A DNA stretch of 62,869 bases, from positions 1-62,869 of the forward strand of contig UWSI01000009.1 in assembly GCA_900541895.1 (NCBI GenBank), read 5' to 3'. This DNA is from an uncultured Actinomyces sp. GTDB lineage: Bacteria > Actinomycetota > Actinomycetes > Actinomycetales > Actinomycetaceae. Shown one piece after another: positions 42,142 through 51,176 of the stretch. Position numbers and translations under genes: made by a program. A model generated the notes under the pieces. That model saw only the letters and a program-made list of their open reading frames with translations, searched no databases and was not told where the DNA came from. Numbering within the stretch: position 1 is the stretch's first letter; each line of letters opens with the position of its first letter.

Positions 42142-43071
42142 ATGGGCGGACAACAAAGGATCTATAAACAGCGGATTGCATCTACGCAGACGCTGGCTAA
42201 GGTCTTTCGTGCAATGGAAATGATCGCAGCATCGCGAATTGGTGCTGCGCGTCGGGCAGCGACTGAACTTGGACCCTATGAGAAGGCTCTGACTCAGGCA
42301 GTTGCCGCTGTCGCTATTCATACGGACCTTGACCACCCGCTGACTCGTGAGCGTCACGATACGCCACGTGTCGCGGTCCTTGTGGTTGCTTCCGATCGAG
42401 GGATGGCCGGAGCCTACTCTGCAACGATTCTTCGCGAGGCCGAACGTCTTGTTCAGCGCCTCGAAGAAGAAGGAAAGGTCCCGGTCCTCTACACCTACGG
42501 TCGACGCGCCCAGACGTATTTCCGCTTCCGGGGCGTGGAGATCGAAGATTCGTGGGAAGGGGAGTCCGATTCGCCTTCCCAGGAGATCAGCAATCAGATC
42601 GCTCGTGAACTTCTTGAGCGCTTTACCGATTCAGATCCTATGACTGGCGTGTGCGAAGTTTATTTGGTCTACACGCGGTTCAAGTCGATGATGAGTCAGG
42701 TTCCCGAGGTTCGACGCATGATTCCTCTTTCCGTTGTCGATGCTCCTGAAGGGGATCGTGAACGCGATGAGGAACGCGGTGAGCACAAGGTGAACGCTGA
42801 GCTCTTCCCCGAGTACGAGTTCATTCCTTCACCCGAAGAAGTTCTTAACACCCTGCTTCCACTGTATGTCTCGAGCAGGATCCGAAATGTTCTTTTGCAA
42901 GCTGCCGCATCAGAGTTGGCTTCGCGCCAGCGCGCAATGCATACGGCGACAGATAACGCAGAAGAGCTCATTACGAAATACACGCGTCTGGCGAATTCGG
43001 CCCGTCAGGCGGAGATCACTCAAGAGATCACTGAAATCGTGGGCGGTGCCGACGCATTGGTCCAGGGCTGA
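42142..43071 (+). CDS. atpG: F1Fo ATP synthase subunit gamma
   Basis: The 309-aa central-stalk subunit has the N-terminal helix MGGQQRIYKQRIASTQTLAK, the segment ASDRGMAGAYSATIL, and the conserved C-terminal helix NAEELITKYTRLANSARQAE followed by ITQEITEIVGGADAL. It begins two bases after atpA. A Glu/Arg-rich insertion (GDRERDEERGEHK, about residue 200) is of the kind seen in actinobacteria. Confidence 0.97.
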   Translation: MGGQQRIYKQRIASTQTLAKVFRAMEMIAASRIGAARRAATELGPYEKALTQAVAAVAIHTDLDHPLTRERHDTPRVAVLVVASDRGMAGAYSATILREAERLVQRLEEEGKVPVLYTYGRRAQTYFRFRGVEIEDSWEGESDSPSQEISNQIARELLERFTDSDPMTGVCEVYLVYTRFKSMMSQVPEVRRMIPLSVVDAPEGDRERDEERGEHKVNAELFPEYEFIPSPEEVLNTLLPLYVSSRIRNVLLQAAASELASRQRAMHTATDNAEELITKYTRLANSARQAEITQEITEIVGGADALVQG

Positions 43072-43097
43072 GGCCCGTGCACATGGAGAAAATAGAA

Positions 43098-44546
43098 ATG
43101 ACTACTACTTCAACAGGACAGGGACGGGTCGCACGTGTTGTCGGACCGGTTGTCGATGTTGAGTTCCCGCCGGACGCAATTCCTCCCTTGTACAACGCAT
43201 TGCACGTTGATGTGAATCTTTCCGGGCAGAGCGAAGGTGAAGACGCGGTTCAGACGATCACTCTTGAGGTTGCTCAGCACCTTGGTGACAACCTCATTCG
43301 CGCGATTTCGCTTAAACCGACCGATGGTATGGTTCGCGGCTCGGTTGTCACCGATACTGGCGCTCCGATTTCGGTTCCGGTTGGCGATATCACGAAGGGT
43401 CATGTCTTCAATGTGACCGGTGAGGTCTTGAACCTTAAGCCCGGTGAACATCTGGAAATCACCGAACGCTGGCCCATTCACCGCCAGCCTCCGGCATTCG
43501 ACCAGCTTGAGGCCCGTACGAAGATGTTCGAAACGGGTATCAAGGTCATCGATTTGCTCACCCCATATGTTCAGGGTGGCAAGATTGGCCTCTTCGGTGG
43601 CGCAGGTGTGGGCAAGACCGTTCTGATTCAGGAAATGATTCAGCGTGTTGCTCAGAACCACGGTGGCGTTTCGGTTTTCGCCGGCGTTGGTGAGCGTACC
43701 CGTGAAGGTAACGACCTGATTCACGAAATGGAAGAGGCTGGTGTCTTCGATAAGACGGCACTGGTCTTCGGGCAGATGGATGAGCCGCCGGGGACCCGTC
43801 TTCGTATCGCGCTGACTGGTTTGACCATGGCAGAGTACTTCCGTGATGTTCAGCATCAGGACGTGCTGCTCTTCATCGACAACATCTTCCGTTTCACCCA
43901 GGCTGGTTCTGAGGTATCGACGCTGCTGGGCCGTATGCCCTCCGCTGTTGGTTACCAGCCGAACCTTGCTGATGAAATGGGACAGCTCCAGGAACGTATT
44001 ACGTCTGCTGGCGGTCACTCGATTACATCGCTGCAAGCAATTTACGTTCCCGCAGACGACTACACTGACCCGGCACCTGCGACGACCTTTGCCCACTTGG
44101 ACGCAACGACGGAGTTGTCGCGTGAAATTGCTTCCCGCGGTATTTATCCCGCCGTTGATCCCTTGGCGTCGACGTCTCGAATCCTTGATCCTGCCCTAGT
44201 CGGTCGTGAGCACTACGACACTGCTACTCACGTGAAGGCGATCTTGCAGAAGAATAAGGAACTGCAAGACATCATTGCCATTTTGGGCGTTGATGAATTG
44301 TCTGAAGAAGACAAGGTCACCGTTGCACGTGCACGCCGCATTGAGCAGTTCCTCTCGCAGAACACCTACATGGCTGAGAAGTTCACCGGTGTTGAGGGTT
44401 CGACTGTTCCGCTGTCCGAGACCATCGAGGCCTTCAAGCGCATTGCTGAGGGCTATTACGACCAGGTCCCGGAGCAGGCCTTCTACAATATTGGCGGCAT
44501 CGACGATCTTGAACGTCGTTGGTACGAGATCGAGAAGGATAACTGA
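43098..44546 (+). CDS. atpD: F1Fo ATP synthase subunit beta
   Basis: The 482-aa catalytic F1 subunit has the P-loop GGAGVGKTVLIQEMI, the catalytic region GVGERTREGNDL, the Walker B segment LLFIDNIFRFTQAGSEVS, and PAVDPLASTSR. ATG 43098 was chosen because GGAGAAAATAGAA lies upstream and TGQGRVARVVGPVVDVEFP follows. The upstream GTG 43077 has no ribosome site. It is 26 bases after atpG and one base before atpC. Confidence 0.98.
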   Translation: MTTTSTGQGRVARVVGPVVDVEFPPDAIPPLYNALHVDVNLSGQSEGEDAVQTITLEVAQHLGDNLIRAISLKPTDGMVRGSVVTDTGAPISVPVGDITKGHVFNVTGEVLNLKPGEHLEITERWPIHRQPPAFDQLEARTKMFETGIKVIDLLTPYVQGGKIGLFGGAGVGKTVLIQEMIQRVAQNHGGVSVFAGVGERTREGNDLIHEMEEAGVFDKTALVFGQMDEPPGTRLRIALTGLTMAEYFRDVQHQDVLLFIDNIFRFTQAGSEVSTLLGRMPSAVGYQPNLADEMGQLQERITSAGGHSITSLQAIYVPADDYTDPAPATTFAHLDATTELSREIASRGIYPAVDPLASTSRILDPALVGREHYDTATHVKAILQKNKELQDIIAILGVDELSEEDKVTVARARRIEQFLSQNTYMAEKFTGVEGSTVPLSETIEAFKRIAEGYYDQVPEQAFYNIGGIDDLERRWYEIEKDN

Positions 44547-44547
44547 C

Positions 44548-44814
44548 GTGCCTGCCACCGATAAGTTGCAGGTTGAGATCGTTTCACACGAAGGCAGGCT
44601 GTGGCACGGCAGTGCATCTCAGGTCAGCTTTCCGGCAACGGATGGCTCCATCGGCGTGCTTCCCGGACGACAACCGCTTCTCGCGGGTCTTGTTCCCGGA
44701 CGTGTGAGTATCACGACTGAGCAAGGAGTTGTTGACTTCGATATCAATAAAGGTCTGGCTTCAGTAGATTCCGACTTTATTACGATTGTCGTGGAACACG
44801 CCTCCCAGATGTAA
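44548..44814 (+). CDS. atpC: F1Fo ATP synthase subunit epsilon, short form
   Basis: The 88-aa protein has the epsilon N-terminal beta-sandwich (VEIVSHEGRLWHG, ATDGSIGVLPGRQPLLAGL) but ends right after ITIVVEHASQM. The C-terminal two-helix domain, which inhibits rotation in many bacteria, is absent. It starts at GTG 44548, one base after the atpD stop, with AAGGA nine bases upstream. It ends the operon before a hairpin terminator. Short epsilons are found in related actinobacteria, so this is probably genuine. Confidence 0.93.
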   Translation: MPATDKLQVEIVSHEGRLWHGSASQVSFPATDGSIGVLPGRQPLLAGLVPGRVSITTEQGVVDFDINKGLASVDSDFITIVVEHASQM

Positions 44815-44819
44815 GTGAG

Positions 44820-44850
44820 CGGTGTGCGGGCTTAAACTGTCCGCACACCG
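44820..44850 (+). terminator. Hairpin terminator after atpC
   Basis: A perfect 10-bp stem CGGTGTGCGG with CCGCACACCG around an 11-base loop is followed by TCATTTTCAT. It lies directly before the ribosome site of the next gene, so read-through may be modulated. Confidence 0.7.
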
Positions 44851-44872
44851 TCATTTTCATCAGGAGGTTTTC

Positions 44873-45280
44873 ATGGTTGTGCTGAACATTATCGTGATAC
44901 TCCTCCTTGCCTTATTTGTCGTCTGGCTGCTTCTTAATCTGCGCGCGCGTCATCTCGATCAACAAGATGGTGCTTTTCGGGCGTGGGCGCGACTTGATTC
45001 GCATTCCGGATGGATGTCAGGAATCGGTCAGTATCAGGGGGACCGCCTGTGTTGGTATCGCTTGATTGCCCCTTCACTGAAACCGCATGTCGTCCTTCCT
45101 CGACATGGACTTGGAGTCTCCCTTCCCCTGCAACGCTCAACCGATGGATCAATGGTTGAGGTCCGCTTGACATCAGGGGATGTTTTTCTGGACCTCGCAG
45201 TTGAACCACTGACCTATAACGGGCTTGTGTCCTGGGGAGAATCCGAGCCTCCCGCAATCGAACATGGCTCTACTCTCTAG
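44873..45280 (+). CDS. DUF2550 family protein, single-pass membrane
   Basis: The 135-aa protein has an N-terminal membrane helix (about 3-22, VLNIIVILLLALFVVWLLLN) and a globular part (30-130) with conserved GQYQGDRLCWYRL. I assign it to DUF2550, an actinobacterial family regularly located just after atpC; its function is unknown. ATG 44873 has the strong AGGAGG site six bases upstream. It precedes nucS by 40 bases. Confidence 0.82.
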   Translation: MVVLNIIVILLLALFVVWLLLNLRARHLDQQDGAFRAWARLDSHSGWMSGIGQYQGDRLCWYRLIAPSLKPHVVLPRHGLGVSLPLQRSTDGSMVEVRLTSGDVFLDLAVEPLTYNGLVSWGESEPPAIEHGSTL

Positions 45281-45320
45281 CTTTATTCCCGTGACACCGC
45301 CAGTTCCAGAAAGGTAAATT

Positions 45321-46019
45321 TTGCGCGTTCTTATCGCTTCATGCACGGTCGATTACTCAGGCCGCCTCAGTGCGCACCTCGACCGCGCAATTCGACTCAT
45401 TATGCACAAGGCGGATGGCTCTGTATTGATCCATTCTGATGGCGGTTCGTATAAACCGCTGAATTGGATGAATGCTCCCTGCACAGTCACCACTGAAATC
45501 CCCGAAGAGGGGGAAGAAATGGATGGTGTGACCCAGGTATGGCAGGTCCAATCCGATAAGACTGATGACCGACTAGTTATTCGCATTCACGAGATCATCA
45601 GTGACGTCACTGAAGAGTTTGGTATCGATCCGGGACTCGTTAAAGACGGTGTCGAAACCCACCTTCAAGAACTCTTGGCGCAGCAGGTTCCGCAGGTACT
45701 GGGCGAAGGATGGGAACTAGTACGTCGTGAGTATCCCACTCCCGTTGGTCCAGTTGACCTGCTTGTCCGCGATCCGCAGGGGCTGCCCGTTGCAATCGAG
45801 GTCAAAAGACGTGGAGGAATGGATGGCGTTGATCAACTGACGCGCTATCTGTCCCTTTTGGGTCGCGATCCTTTGCTTGATGGGATTAGAGGGATCTTTG
45901 CAGCTCAAGAGATTACACGGCAGGCCCGTACCTTGGCTGAAGATCGTGGTATTGACTGCCTCATTCTCGATTACGATGCCATGCGAGGTTTTGACGATCC
46001 CGATTCCCGTCTCTTCTAA
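45321..46019 (+). CDS. nucS: Mismatch-specific endonuclease NucS
   Basis: The 232-aa protein performs the non-canonical mismatch repair of actinobacteria and archaea that lack MutS/MutL. It cleaves both strands at certain mismatches. It has an N-terminal DNA-binding/dimer domain (1-115) and a RecB-like nuclease domain (120-225). The catalytic residues lie in GPVDLLVRDPQGLPVAIEVKRR, followed by the QLTRYL segment. The C-terminal DDPDSRLF is a likely sliding-clamp binding peptide. The start is TTG 45321, with a weak AAGGTAAA site. Its TAA shares a base with the start of the next gene. Confidence 0.94.
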   Translation: MRVLIASCTVDYSGRLSAHLDRAIRLIMHKADGSVLIHSDGGSYKPLNWMNAPCTVTTEIPEEGEEMDGVTQVWQVQSDKTDDRLVIRIHEIISDVTEEFGIDPGLVKDGVETHLQELLAQQVPQVLGEGWELVRREYPTPVGPVDLLVRDPQGLPVAIEVKRRGGMDGVDQLTRYLSLLGRDPLLDGIRGIFAAQEITRQARTLAEDRGIDCLILDYDAMRGFDDPDSRLF

Positions 46020-47146
46020 TGACTCAAGCTGCACTCAATCTGAGCCTGGCCCGCATTATTAGCCAAGGCCTCGTCGAAGAAACTGCTGCGGATCATCCCA
46101 TTGCTGCGGTCGACAATATGCTCGCTTTGCAGGCGCAACTTCCTTCTTCGGTTCCGTGGGCTATCAATCTTCGCGTGAAAGAGCCTTCTGTTAGCGCAAT
46201 TGATGAGGCTTTTGAGTCTGCTGAGCTTGTGCGTTCGTGGCCTATGCGCGGAACAATCCACGTCACTAGCGCACGGGATCATCATTGGCTGCGTCAGGTG
46301 CTTCGACATCGGTATCGCGCATGGATGCGCTCCTTTGAGGAAGAAGGATTGACTCGCGCGCGTATTGAAGAAGCCGCGCAGATTGCATATTCGCGCATTG
46401 CTTCGGAGGGGCCTCAAAGCCGTGAAGAACTGTGCGCGGCTTGGGAGGAGGAAGGAATCCGAACGGGTACGCGCCCACAACGCGAATCAGCCCTTCAAGC
46501 GGGAGAGAGCGGGACTTTCCTTGACCGCCGTAATCTTTTCCTAGCGTTGCATATTGAAGGATTCCTAGTGGGTGGTCCCAAGCGGGGTAATTCTTTCCTT
46601 TTTTGTGATGCGCGGGCTTTGCCCCCTGCAGAAGGGGTCGCCCAGGGAGAAGGCAATCACGAGGCCGCGCTGGCTGAACTTGCGCGTCGCTATGCTTGGG
46701 GGCACGGCCCCATCAGTGTTGAGGATTTTTCTCGGTGGACATCACTAACGAAACGTGAGTCTCGGGCTGCGCTGGAACGTGCAGTGCGTTTAAAGGGAAG
46801 TGAGCGCCCCATTGTGCTCGGCGAATCTGGATATCAACGTGCCGATCTTGGCTCACTCTTGAGCCGCTGCGGAGATGAAGCGCGAGCACTGTTTTCTTGC
46901 CCCTCTTTCGATGAAATCCATGTGGGATATGCCGATCGAAGTAGCATGGCCAGTTCGGAGGCAGAGCGGGCAATCTGCCCCGCAAAGAATGGGATGTTTC
47001 GACCAATTGTTATCGAAGACGGCCGGGTGATTGCGGTACAGGATCCGCGTAAAGGATATGCGTTTCTGGATTCGATGCGAGATGAATATGATCAATCTCT
47101 GCTGGAGGAAGCTAAAGAAATCGGTGAGTATTTGAGCGGCAAATAA
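46019..47146 (+). CDS. Winged-helix DNA-binding protein of the AlkZ/YcaQ (HLR) DNA glycosylase superfamily
   Basis: The 375-aa protein belongs to the HTH_42 winged-helix family that includes the DNA glycosylases AlkZ and YcaQ/AlkX. These remove alkylated bases, including interstrand crosslinks. The catalytic QxQ of the AlkZ branch is visible as Gln38-Ala-Gln40 in LALQAQLPSSVPW. The second family signature is RSWPMRGTIHVTSARDHHWL (His83 region). The ATG overlaps the nucS stop by one base, so the two DNA-repair proteins are translationally coupled. Substrate is not known; a mere DNA-binding role is the alternative. Confidence 0.82.
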   Translation: MTQAALNLSLARIISQGLVEETAADHPIAAVDNMLALQAQLPSSVPWAINLRVKEPSVSAIDEAFESAELVRSWPMRGTIHVTSARDHHWLRQVLRHRYRAWMRSFEEEGLTRARIEEAAQIAYSRIASEGPQSREELCAAWEEEGIRTGTRPQRESALQAGESGTFLDRRNLFLALHIEGFLVGGPKRGNSFLFCDARALPPAEGVAQGEGNHEAALAELARRYAWGHGPISVEDFSRWTSLTKRESRAALERAVRLKGSERPIVLGESGYQRADLGSLLSRCGDEARALFSCPSFDEIHVGYADRSSMASSEAERAICPAKNGMFRPIVIEDGRVIAVQDPRKGYAFLDSMRDEYDQSLLEEAKEIGEYLSGK

Positions 47147-47182
47147 GTGATCGCACAGCTGAAAATGTGCGAAAATATTCAT

Positions 47183-48373
47183 ATGGATTCACAAGTTATG
47201 CGAGGCCGCATCGTTCTGAAAGATTCCATCATTGAAGATGGCGTTATCACCGTTGAAGGCCAATTTATTTCTCATATTTGCCCAGCATCTGATTTCTTAG
47301 GCGAGCTCCCGCAGTCAAGTGGCTCGACTTTCCTTCCGGGACTTGTTGATGTGCACTGTCACGGAGGCGGTGGAGAGTCTTTCCCGAATGCAACGACTCC
47401 CGAGGCCGCAATGCAAGCCGTCATGGAACACCGTCGTCACGGTACGACCTCGTTGGTTGCATCGTGCGTCACCGCTGATGCTGACACCTTGAAAGCACGT
47501 GCTCGCACCCTAGCTTCGCTTGCTGAGAAGGATGAAATCGCGGGTATTCACTTCGAAGGCCCCTTCGTTTCCCATGCACGTTGCGGCGCGCAGGATCCGA
47601 CCTACATCGTTGATCCAGATCCCGATCTCACCCGAGAACTCATTGATGAATGCAAGGGATATGGGCTTTCAATGACGTTGGCTCCGGAAAAGCCCCGTGC
47701 ATTCGGTGAAGGTTCTGTTGCTGAAGCGCTGATTGATGGGGGCGCTATTCCTTCGTGGGGGCATACGGATTCAAACTCGACCTTTGCACGTCAAGCCTTG
47801 GAATACTCACGTGAGCATTTCGCGCAATCTTCGACCACTCGTGGTCCTCGTGCGACGATTACACACCTCTTCAATGGTATGCGTCCGCTTCACCACCGCG
47901 ATACCGGTCCGATCGCGGAATTTCTTTCAGATGCAGCCCGTGGCGGTGCGGTTGCGGAGCTGATTTGCGATAACGTCCACGTTGATCCACTTCTTGTCCG
48001 TGATGTCTACGAACTTGTCGGTCGCGATCACGTTGTGCTGATTACAGATGCGATGGCTGCCGCCGGAATGCCCGACGGTTCTTACACACTTGGCCCTCAG
48101 GACGTTGTTGTTCGTGATGGCATTGCGCGCTTGGCCCAGGGTGATTCTATTGCCGGTGGCACTGCGCACCTTCTTGACTGTGTTCGCGTGGCGACGACTT
48201 TGGGCGGAATTCCTCTGGTGGATGCTGTCTACATGGCATCAGCTCAAGGAGCCAAGATCTTAGGTGATCCGCGAGTGGGCAGCCTTGAGGCTGGAAAATT
48301 TGCGGATATCGTCGAGGTGGATTCCGAGCTCAATGTGCGACGCGTAGTTCGCCGTGGCACAGTAGTTGAGTGA
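47183..48373 (+). CDS. nagA: N-acetylglucosamine-6-phosphate deacetylase
   Basis: The 396-aa amidohydrolase deacetylates GlcNAc-6-P to glucosamine-6-P in amino-sugar recycling. Metal and catalytic residues are visible: LPGLVDVHCHGGGG (HxH), GIHFEGPFVSHARCGA (Glu), WGHTDSNSTF, THLFNGMRPLHHRD, and the catalytic Asp in VLITDAMAAAG. The start is uncertain: ATG 47183 fits the family N-terminus but has no ribosome site, and GTG 47147 adds 12 residues. An AT-rich TATTCAT before ATG 47183 would allow a leaderless start. nagB is not in the window. Confidence 0.93.
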   Translation: MDSQVMRGRIVLKDSIIEDGVITVEGQFISHICPASDFLGELPQSSGSTFLPGLVDVHCHGGGGESFPNATTPEAAMQAVMEHRRHGTTSLVASCVTADADTLKARARTLASLAEKDEIAGIHFEGPFVSHARCGAQDPTYIVDPDPDLTRELIDECKGYGLSMTLAPEKPRAFGEGSVAEALIDGGAIPSWGHTDSNSTFARQALEYSREHFAQSSTTRGPRATITHLFNGMRPLHHRDTGPIAEFLSDAARGGAVAELICDNVHVDPLLVRDVYELVGRDHVVLITDAMAAAGMPDGSYTLGPQDVVVRDGIARLAQGDSIAGGTAHLLDCVRVATTLGGIPLVDAVYMASAQGAKILGDPRVGSLEAGKFADIVEVDSELNVRRVVRRGTVVE

Positions 48374-48666
48374 GAGGAAAGCGATCTCGTAAGCGTCCTT
48401 GGGGCGAGAGTCGACCATTACAAATGTCGGCTCTCGCCTCACTTGCGCGCAGTGAAATTGGTCCTAATGGTGAGCTCTATCAGGTCCAATATCTTCGTTC
48501 TTCTTCGAAGCTCTATACCTGCCCTGCTTGCCTGCAAACAATCACCATTGGCAGTGCACACGTCGTTGCATGGCCCGAAGAACGTGCCTATGGATTGGAT
48601 CAGGGAGTTCGCGCTCGGCGACACTGGCACCTGAACTGTTGGAAACGTGGTCTTCGCCCGGCATAA
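48370..48666 (+). CDS. Small conserved Cys/His-containing actinobacterial protein
   Basis: The 98-aa basic protein has CPAC (Cys51, Cys54), then His64, and ARRHWHLNCWKRGL (His85, His87, Cys90), which looks like a small zinc-binding or HNH-derived fold. Similar short proteins are often labelled ATP/GTP-binding without evidence. The start is GTG 48370, in a GTGA overlap with the nagA stop. It ends the nucS-nagA gene cluster. The function is unknown. Confidence 0.75.
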   Translation: MRGKRSRKRPWGESRPLQMSALASLARSEIGPNGELYQVQYLRSSSKLYTCPACLQTITIGSAHVVAWPEERAYGLDQGVRARRHWHLNCWKRGLRPA

Positions 48667-48782
48667 TGGGCGTGATTGGCTACGTGCACGTGGCGTGAGA
48701 CACCTCCAGTATGCACTCGTGTTGTTTGCCCGTAGAGTTACTAACTAGAGGTTGACGCTATCCCATTAATAGGAGACTCCGA

Positions 48783-50147
48783 GTGGACCAGCTCAGAAGA
48801 TTTTCAGGAGCAGCTGCAGCATGTGCAGTTGCGGTGATTGCTGCGATTGTCGCGGTATTGGCTTTGACAGTGTGGAAGCCGACCCAACAAATTAGTGCGA
48901 CTGTTACCCCCCAGCAGCCGGTCGTCATCACTCGTGAGGGCCTCTTCCAACTCGAAGGGGGTGAAGTTACTGTTACCGCGGCTTCTGCCTCGGGAAAGCA
49001 AGTGACGATGGCACTGGGTACAGCGGCAGATGTTCGCGCATGGGTTTCCGACCTTTCCTACGCGGAAATCACTGGCATCTCGGCAAATCGTGAGAATCTT
49101 TTGACCGAGGGACACGACTCTGCGGCGTCGGCAACTTCATCGCCGTCTCCTTCGCCTTCCAGTGAGGCTCCGCAAAACCCTGATCAGAATGCTCAGCCTT
49201 CGCCTTCTCCCAGCGCGACTTCAACTCTGTCGGCTGCCGGTGGAGATATGTGGCTTGACGAGGCGACCGCTCCTTCAACCGCAACGATGACACTTCGTGA
49301 TGTTGCAGCCGGTCGTTCGCTGGTTATTACGTCGGATGGAACGACTCCCTCTGATTTGACAGTCACTATGACCTGGCAGACCCCTCATGCGAATGTCTTA
49401 GCAATCACTGCAGGCGTTATTACATTCATTTGTCTTCTCATCGCCGCGGCGTTGGTCGGCCTTGTTCTTTGGCGTGAACGTCATGCCGCTTCTGAGGAAG
49501 AAACCCGCGAGCAAGACGAAGCAGAAGAAGGCACATCTCAACAGGTAGATCCCGCCTTCTTTGAAGCAGTAGATCATTCTGATTCTTCCGAAGAAGAGGC
49601 TGGAACTTCTGAAATCGACAATGAAGATTCTGAAGAGTACAGCGACTCGACCGACAATGGGGAAGCGCCTTTAGATTTAACGGCTCAGGATTCCTCCACT
49701 GAAGTCGCTGAGTTTGACGAGGAGAAGTCAGAAGGCGAGTTGCCAGAAGATCACACCTTAGAAGAGAGCTTCGAAGTTGATGAAACTTCCGTTACCGATC
49801 AGGATGAATCTTCGGATTCTGAGCTGCGTCGTGGTCGCCACGGTATTGCCTATCACGATGATGAAGTAGACCCGCCTGCTCGTGAATCAACAGATACGGG
49901 AATTATTGATTTGTCCGCTATTCGTCCAGGTGCCGTTCTTCCATCGCGCCGTGCGCTGCGTCAGGCACGCGAGAAGGGCGAAGGACGCTTGGTGATTGGT
50001 GGCCAAGAATTTGATACTGGCTTGATCCCTCAGGTGGAGAAGGAAGAAGAAACATCCACCGTTGAAGGTTCCGAAGAAAAGCGCTCGTGGGGTTCGATCA
50101 TGGGGAATTGGATTTCACCAAAGCAACGCGGACAGAAGGGACAGTGA
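48783..50147 (+). CDS. Two-helix membrane protein with acidic cytoplasmic tail, unknown function
   Basis: The protein is 454 aa. It has a membrane helix at about 9-30, an outer domain (35-110), a Pro/Ser-rich linker with SPSPSPSS and SPSPSATS (119-148), and a small outer segment. A second helix spans about 205-230. A long Glu/Asp/Ser-rich tail follows (235-360), then a conserved-looking C-terminal part (IIDLSAIRPGAVLPSRRALR). The start is GTG 48783 with TAGGAGA upstream. It overlaps the lipoprotein gene by one base. I do not recognise a family. The acidic tail suggests binding to a basic partner, which is inference. Confidence 0.75.
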   Translation: MDQLRRFSGAAAACAVAVIAAIVAVLALTVWKPTQQISATVTPQQPVVITREGLFQLEGGEVTVTAASASGKQVTMALGTAADVRAWVSDLSYAEITGISANRENLLTEGHDSAASATSSPSPSPSSEAPQNPDQNAQPSPSPSATSTLSAAGGDMWLDEATAPSTATMTLRDVAAGRSLVITSDGTTPSDLTVTMTWQTPHANVLAITAGVITFICLLIAAALVGLVLWRERHAASEEETREQDEAEEGTSQQVDPAFFEAVDHSDSSEEEAGTSEIDNEDSEEYSDSTDNGEAPLDLTAQDSSTEVAEFDEEKSEGELPEDHTLEESFEVDETSVTDQDESSDSELRRGRHGIAYHDDEVDPPARESTDTGIIDLSAIRPGAVLPSRRALRQAREKGEGRLVIGGQEFDTGLIPQVEKEEETSTVEGSEEKRSWGSIMGNWISPKQRGQKGQ

Positions 50148-51163
50148 TGATGAAACTACGACGTATCCTTCCAGTCCTGTGTGTGCCTGCACTTGTTCTT
50201 GGGGCATGTAGCAGCAGTGATCTAGTTGCCCCTGAGGTAACTTCCCAGCCTTCTTCCGCCTCTCCAAACCTCGACTCGGCTCGCATCGAGCGTGTTCTTG
50301 GATCTATTCAGGACACAATCAATACTGCTGATGCAACACGCGACGCTGCTGCTCTTGAACCTCGACTTGAGGGTGGGGCGTTGCGTATGCGTAGCGACCA
50401 GTATGCTGCTGCTAAAGCAACGAATACCGAAGTTCCTAAGCTTGTCGTCAATCAGGGTTCGGTTGCAGTGACGAATTCGGATCAGTGGCCGCGCGTTATT
50501 GTGAATGTCTCCAGCCCTGATCAGGCATCTCTTCCTGTGCTCGCATTCGCAGTTCAAGATGACGCTCGATCGAAATACAAGCTCGTTGGTTGGACGCGTG
50601 CGCTTGGTGGAGCTCAATTCCAGTTGGATAATGTGGAGAAGGGCTCTGCGGCACTTGGTCCGGAAGCTCAGGGATTCGTGAAGACCCCGAAGGACGCGCT
50701 TCAGGGCTACGTGGACATGCTGAATTCCGGTAATGCCGGTAATGATCAGTATGCGGGTGATGATTTTGCTCGTCGCTACTTGCAGGATGCAAAGAGCTTG
50801 AATGATGCGGTTCAGGCTGCAGGAAACGTTCAGGCTCATGCTGATCTCTCGGCTGATTTCCCGATTGTCGGTGTCGAACTAGTCGACGGTTCAGCTCTTG
50901 TTGCTGCTTCATTCACCTATACTCAGACCTATCAGCGCACTGTTGCTCGTTCAACGATGCGCCTCGGGGGAACAACTGCTGCATTGGCAGAAGGCGATGA
51001 CGATACGGTCAAGGGAAAGGCGACAGCAACCTACGTTGTGACCGTGCTCCTGCACATCCCCAAGGCCGGCTCGGATTCGCAGCTGATTAGCGTCGTTGGT
51101 GCAGAACGCGCACTTGGCTCGGTCGTCAAGGATGATGGCGCCGGGAACCCTGATCAACGTTAA
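50147..51163 (+). CDS. Putative lipoprotein, unknown function
   Basis: The 338-aa protein has a lipoprotein signal peptide: basic MMKLRR, a hydrophobic core, and lipobox LVLGAC with the lipidated Cys around residue 21. A Ser/Pro linker follows, and then a globular domain to the C-terminus with no cysteines visible after the lipobox. It would be anchored to the outer face of the membrane. ATG 50147 shares the last A of the preceding stop; AAGGG is six bases upstream, and an ATG three bases later is possible. It is cotranscribed with the membrane protein before it and the thioredoxin-like protein after it. Confidence 0.8.
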   Translation: MMKLRRILPVLCVPALVLGACSSSDLVAPEVTSQPSSASPNLDSARIERVLGSIQDTINTADATRDAAALEPRLEGGALRMRSDQYAAAKATNTEVPKLVVNQGSVAVTNSDQWPRVIVNVSSPDQASLPVLAFAVQDDARSKYKLVGWTRALGGAQFQLDNVEKGSAALGPEAQGFVKTPKDALQGYVDMLNSGNAGNDQYAGDDFARRYLQDAKSLNDAVQAAGNVQAHADLSADFPIVGVELVDGSALVAASFTYTQTYQRTVARSTMRLGGTTAALAEGDDDTVKGKATATYVVTVLLHIPKAGSDSQLISVVGAERALGSVVKDDGAGNPDQR

Positions 51164-51176
51164 GGAGATCTTCTTC

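Noticed and set aside
43110..44096. A 328-codon minus-strand ORF opposite atpD
   Set aside because: It is antisense to a perfectly conserved atpD, with no motif or ribosome site of its own.
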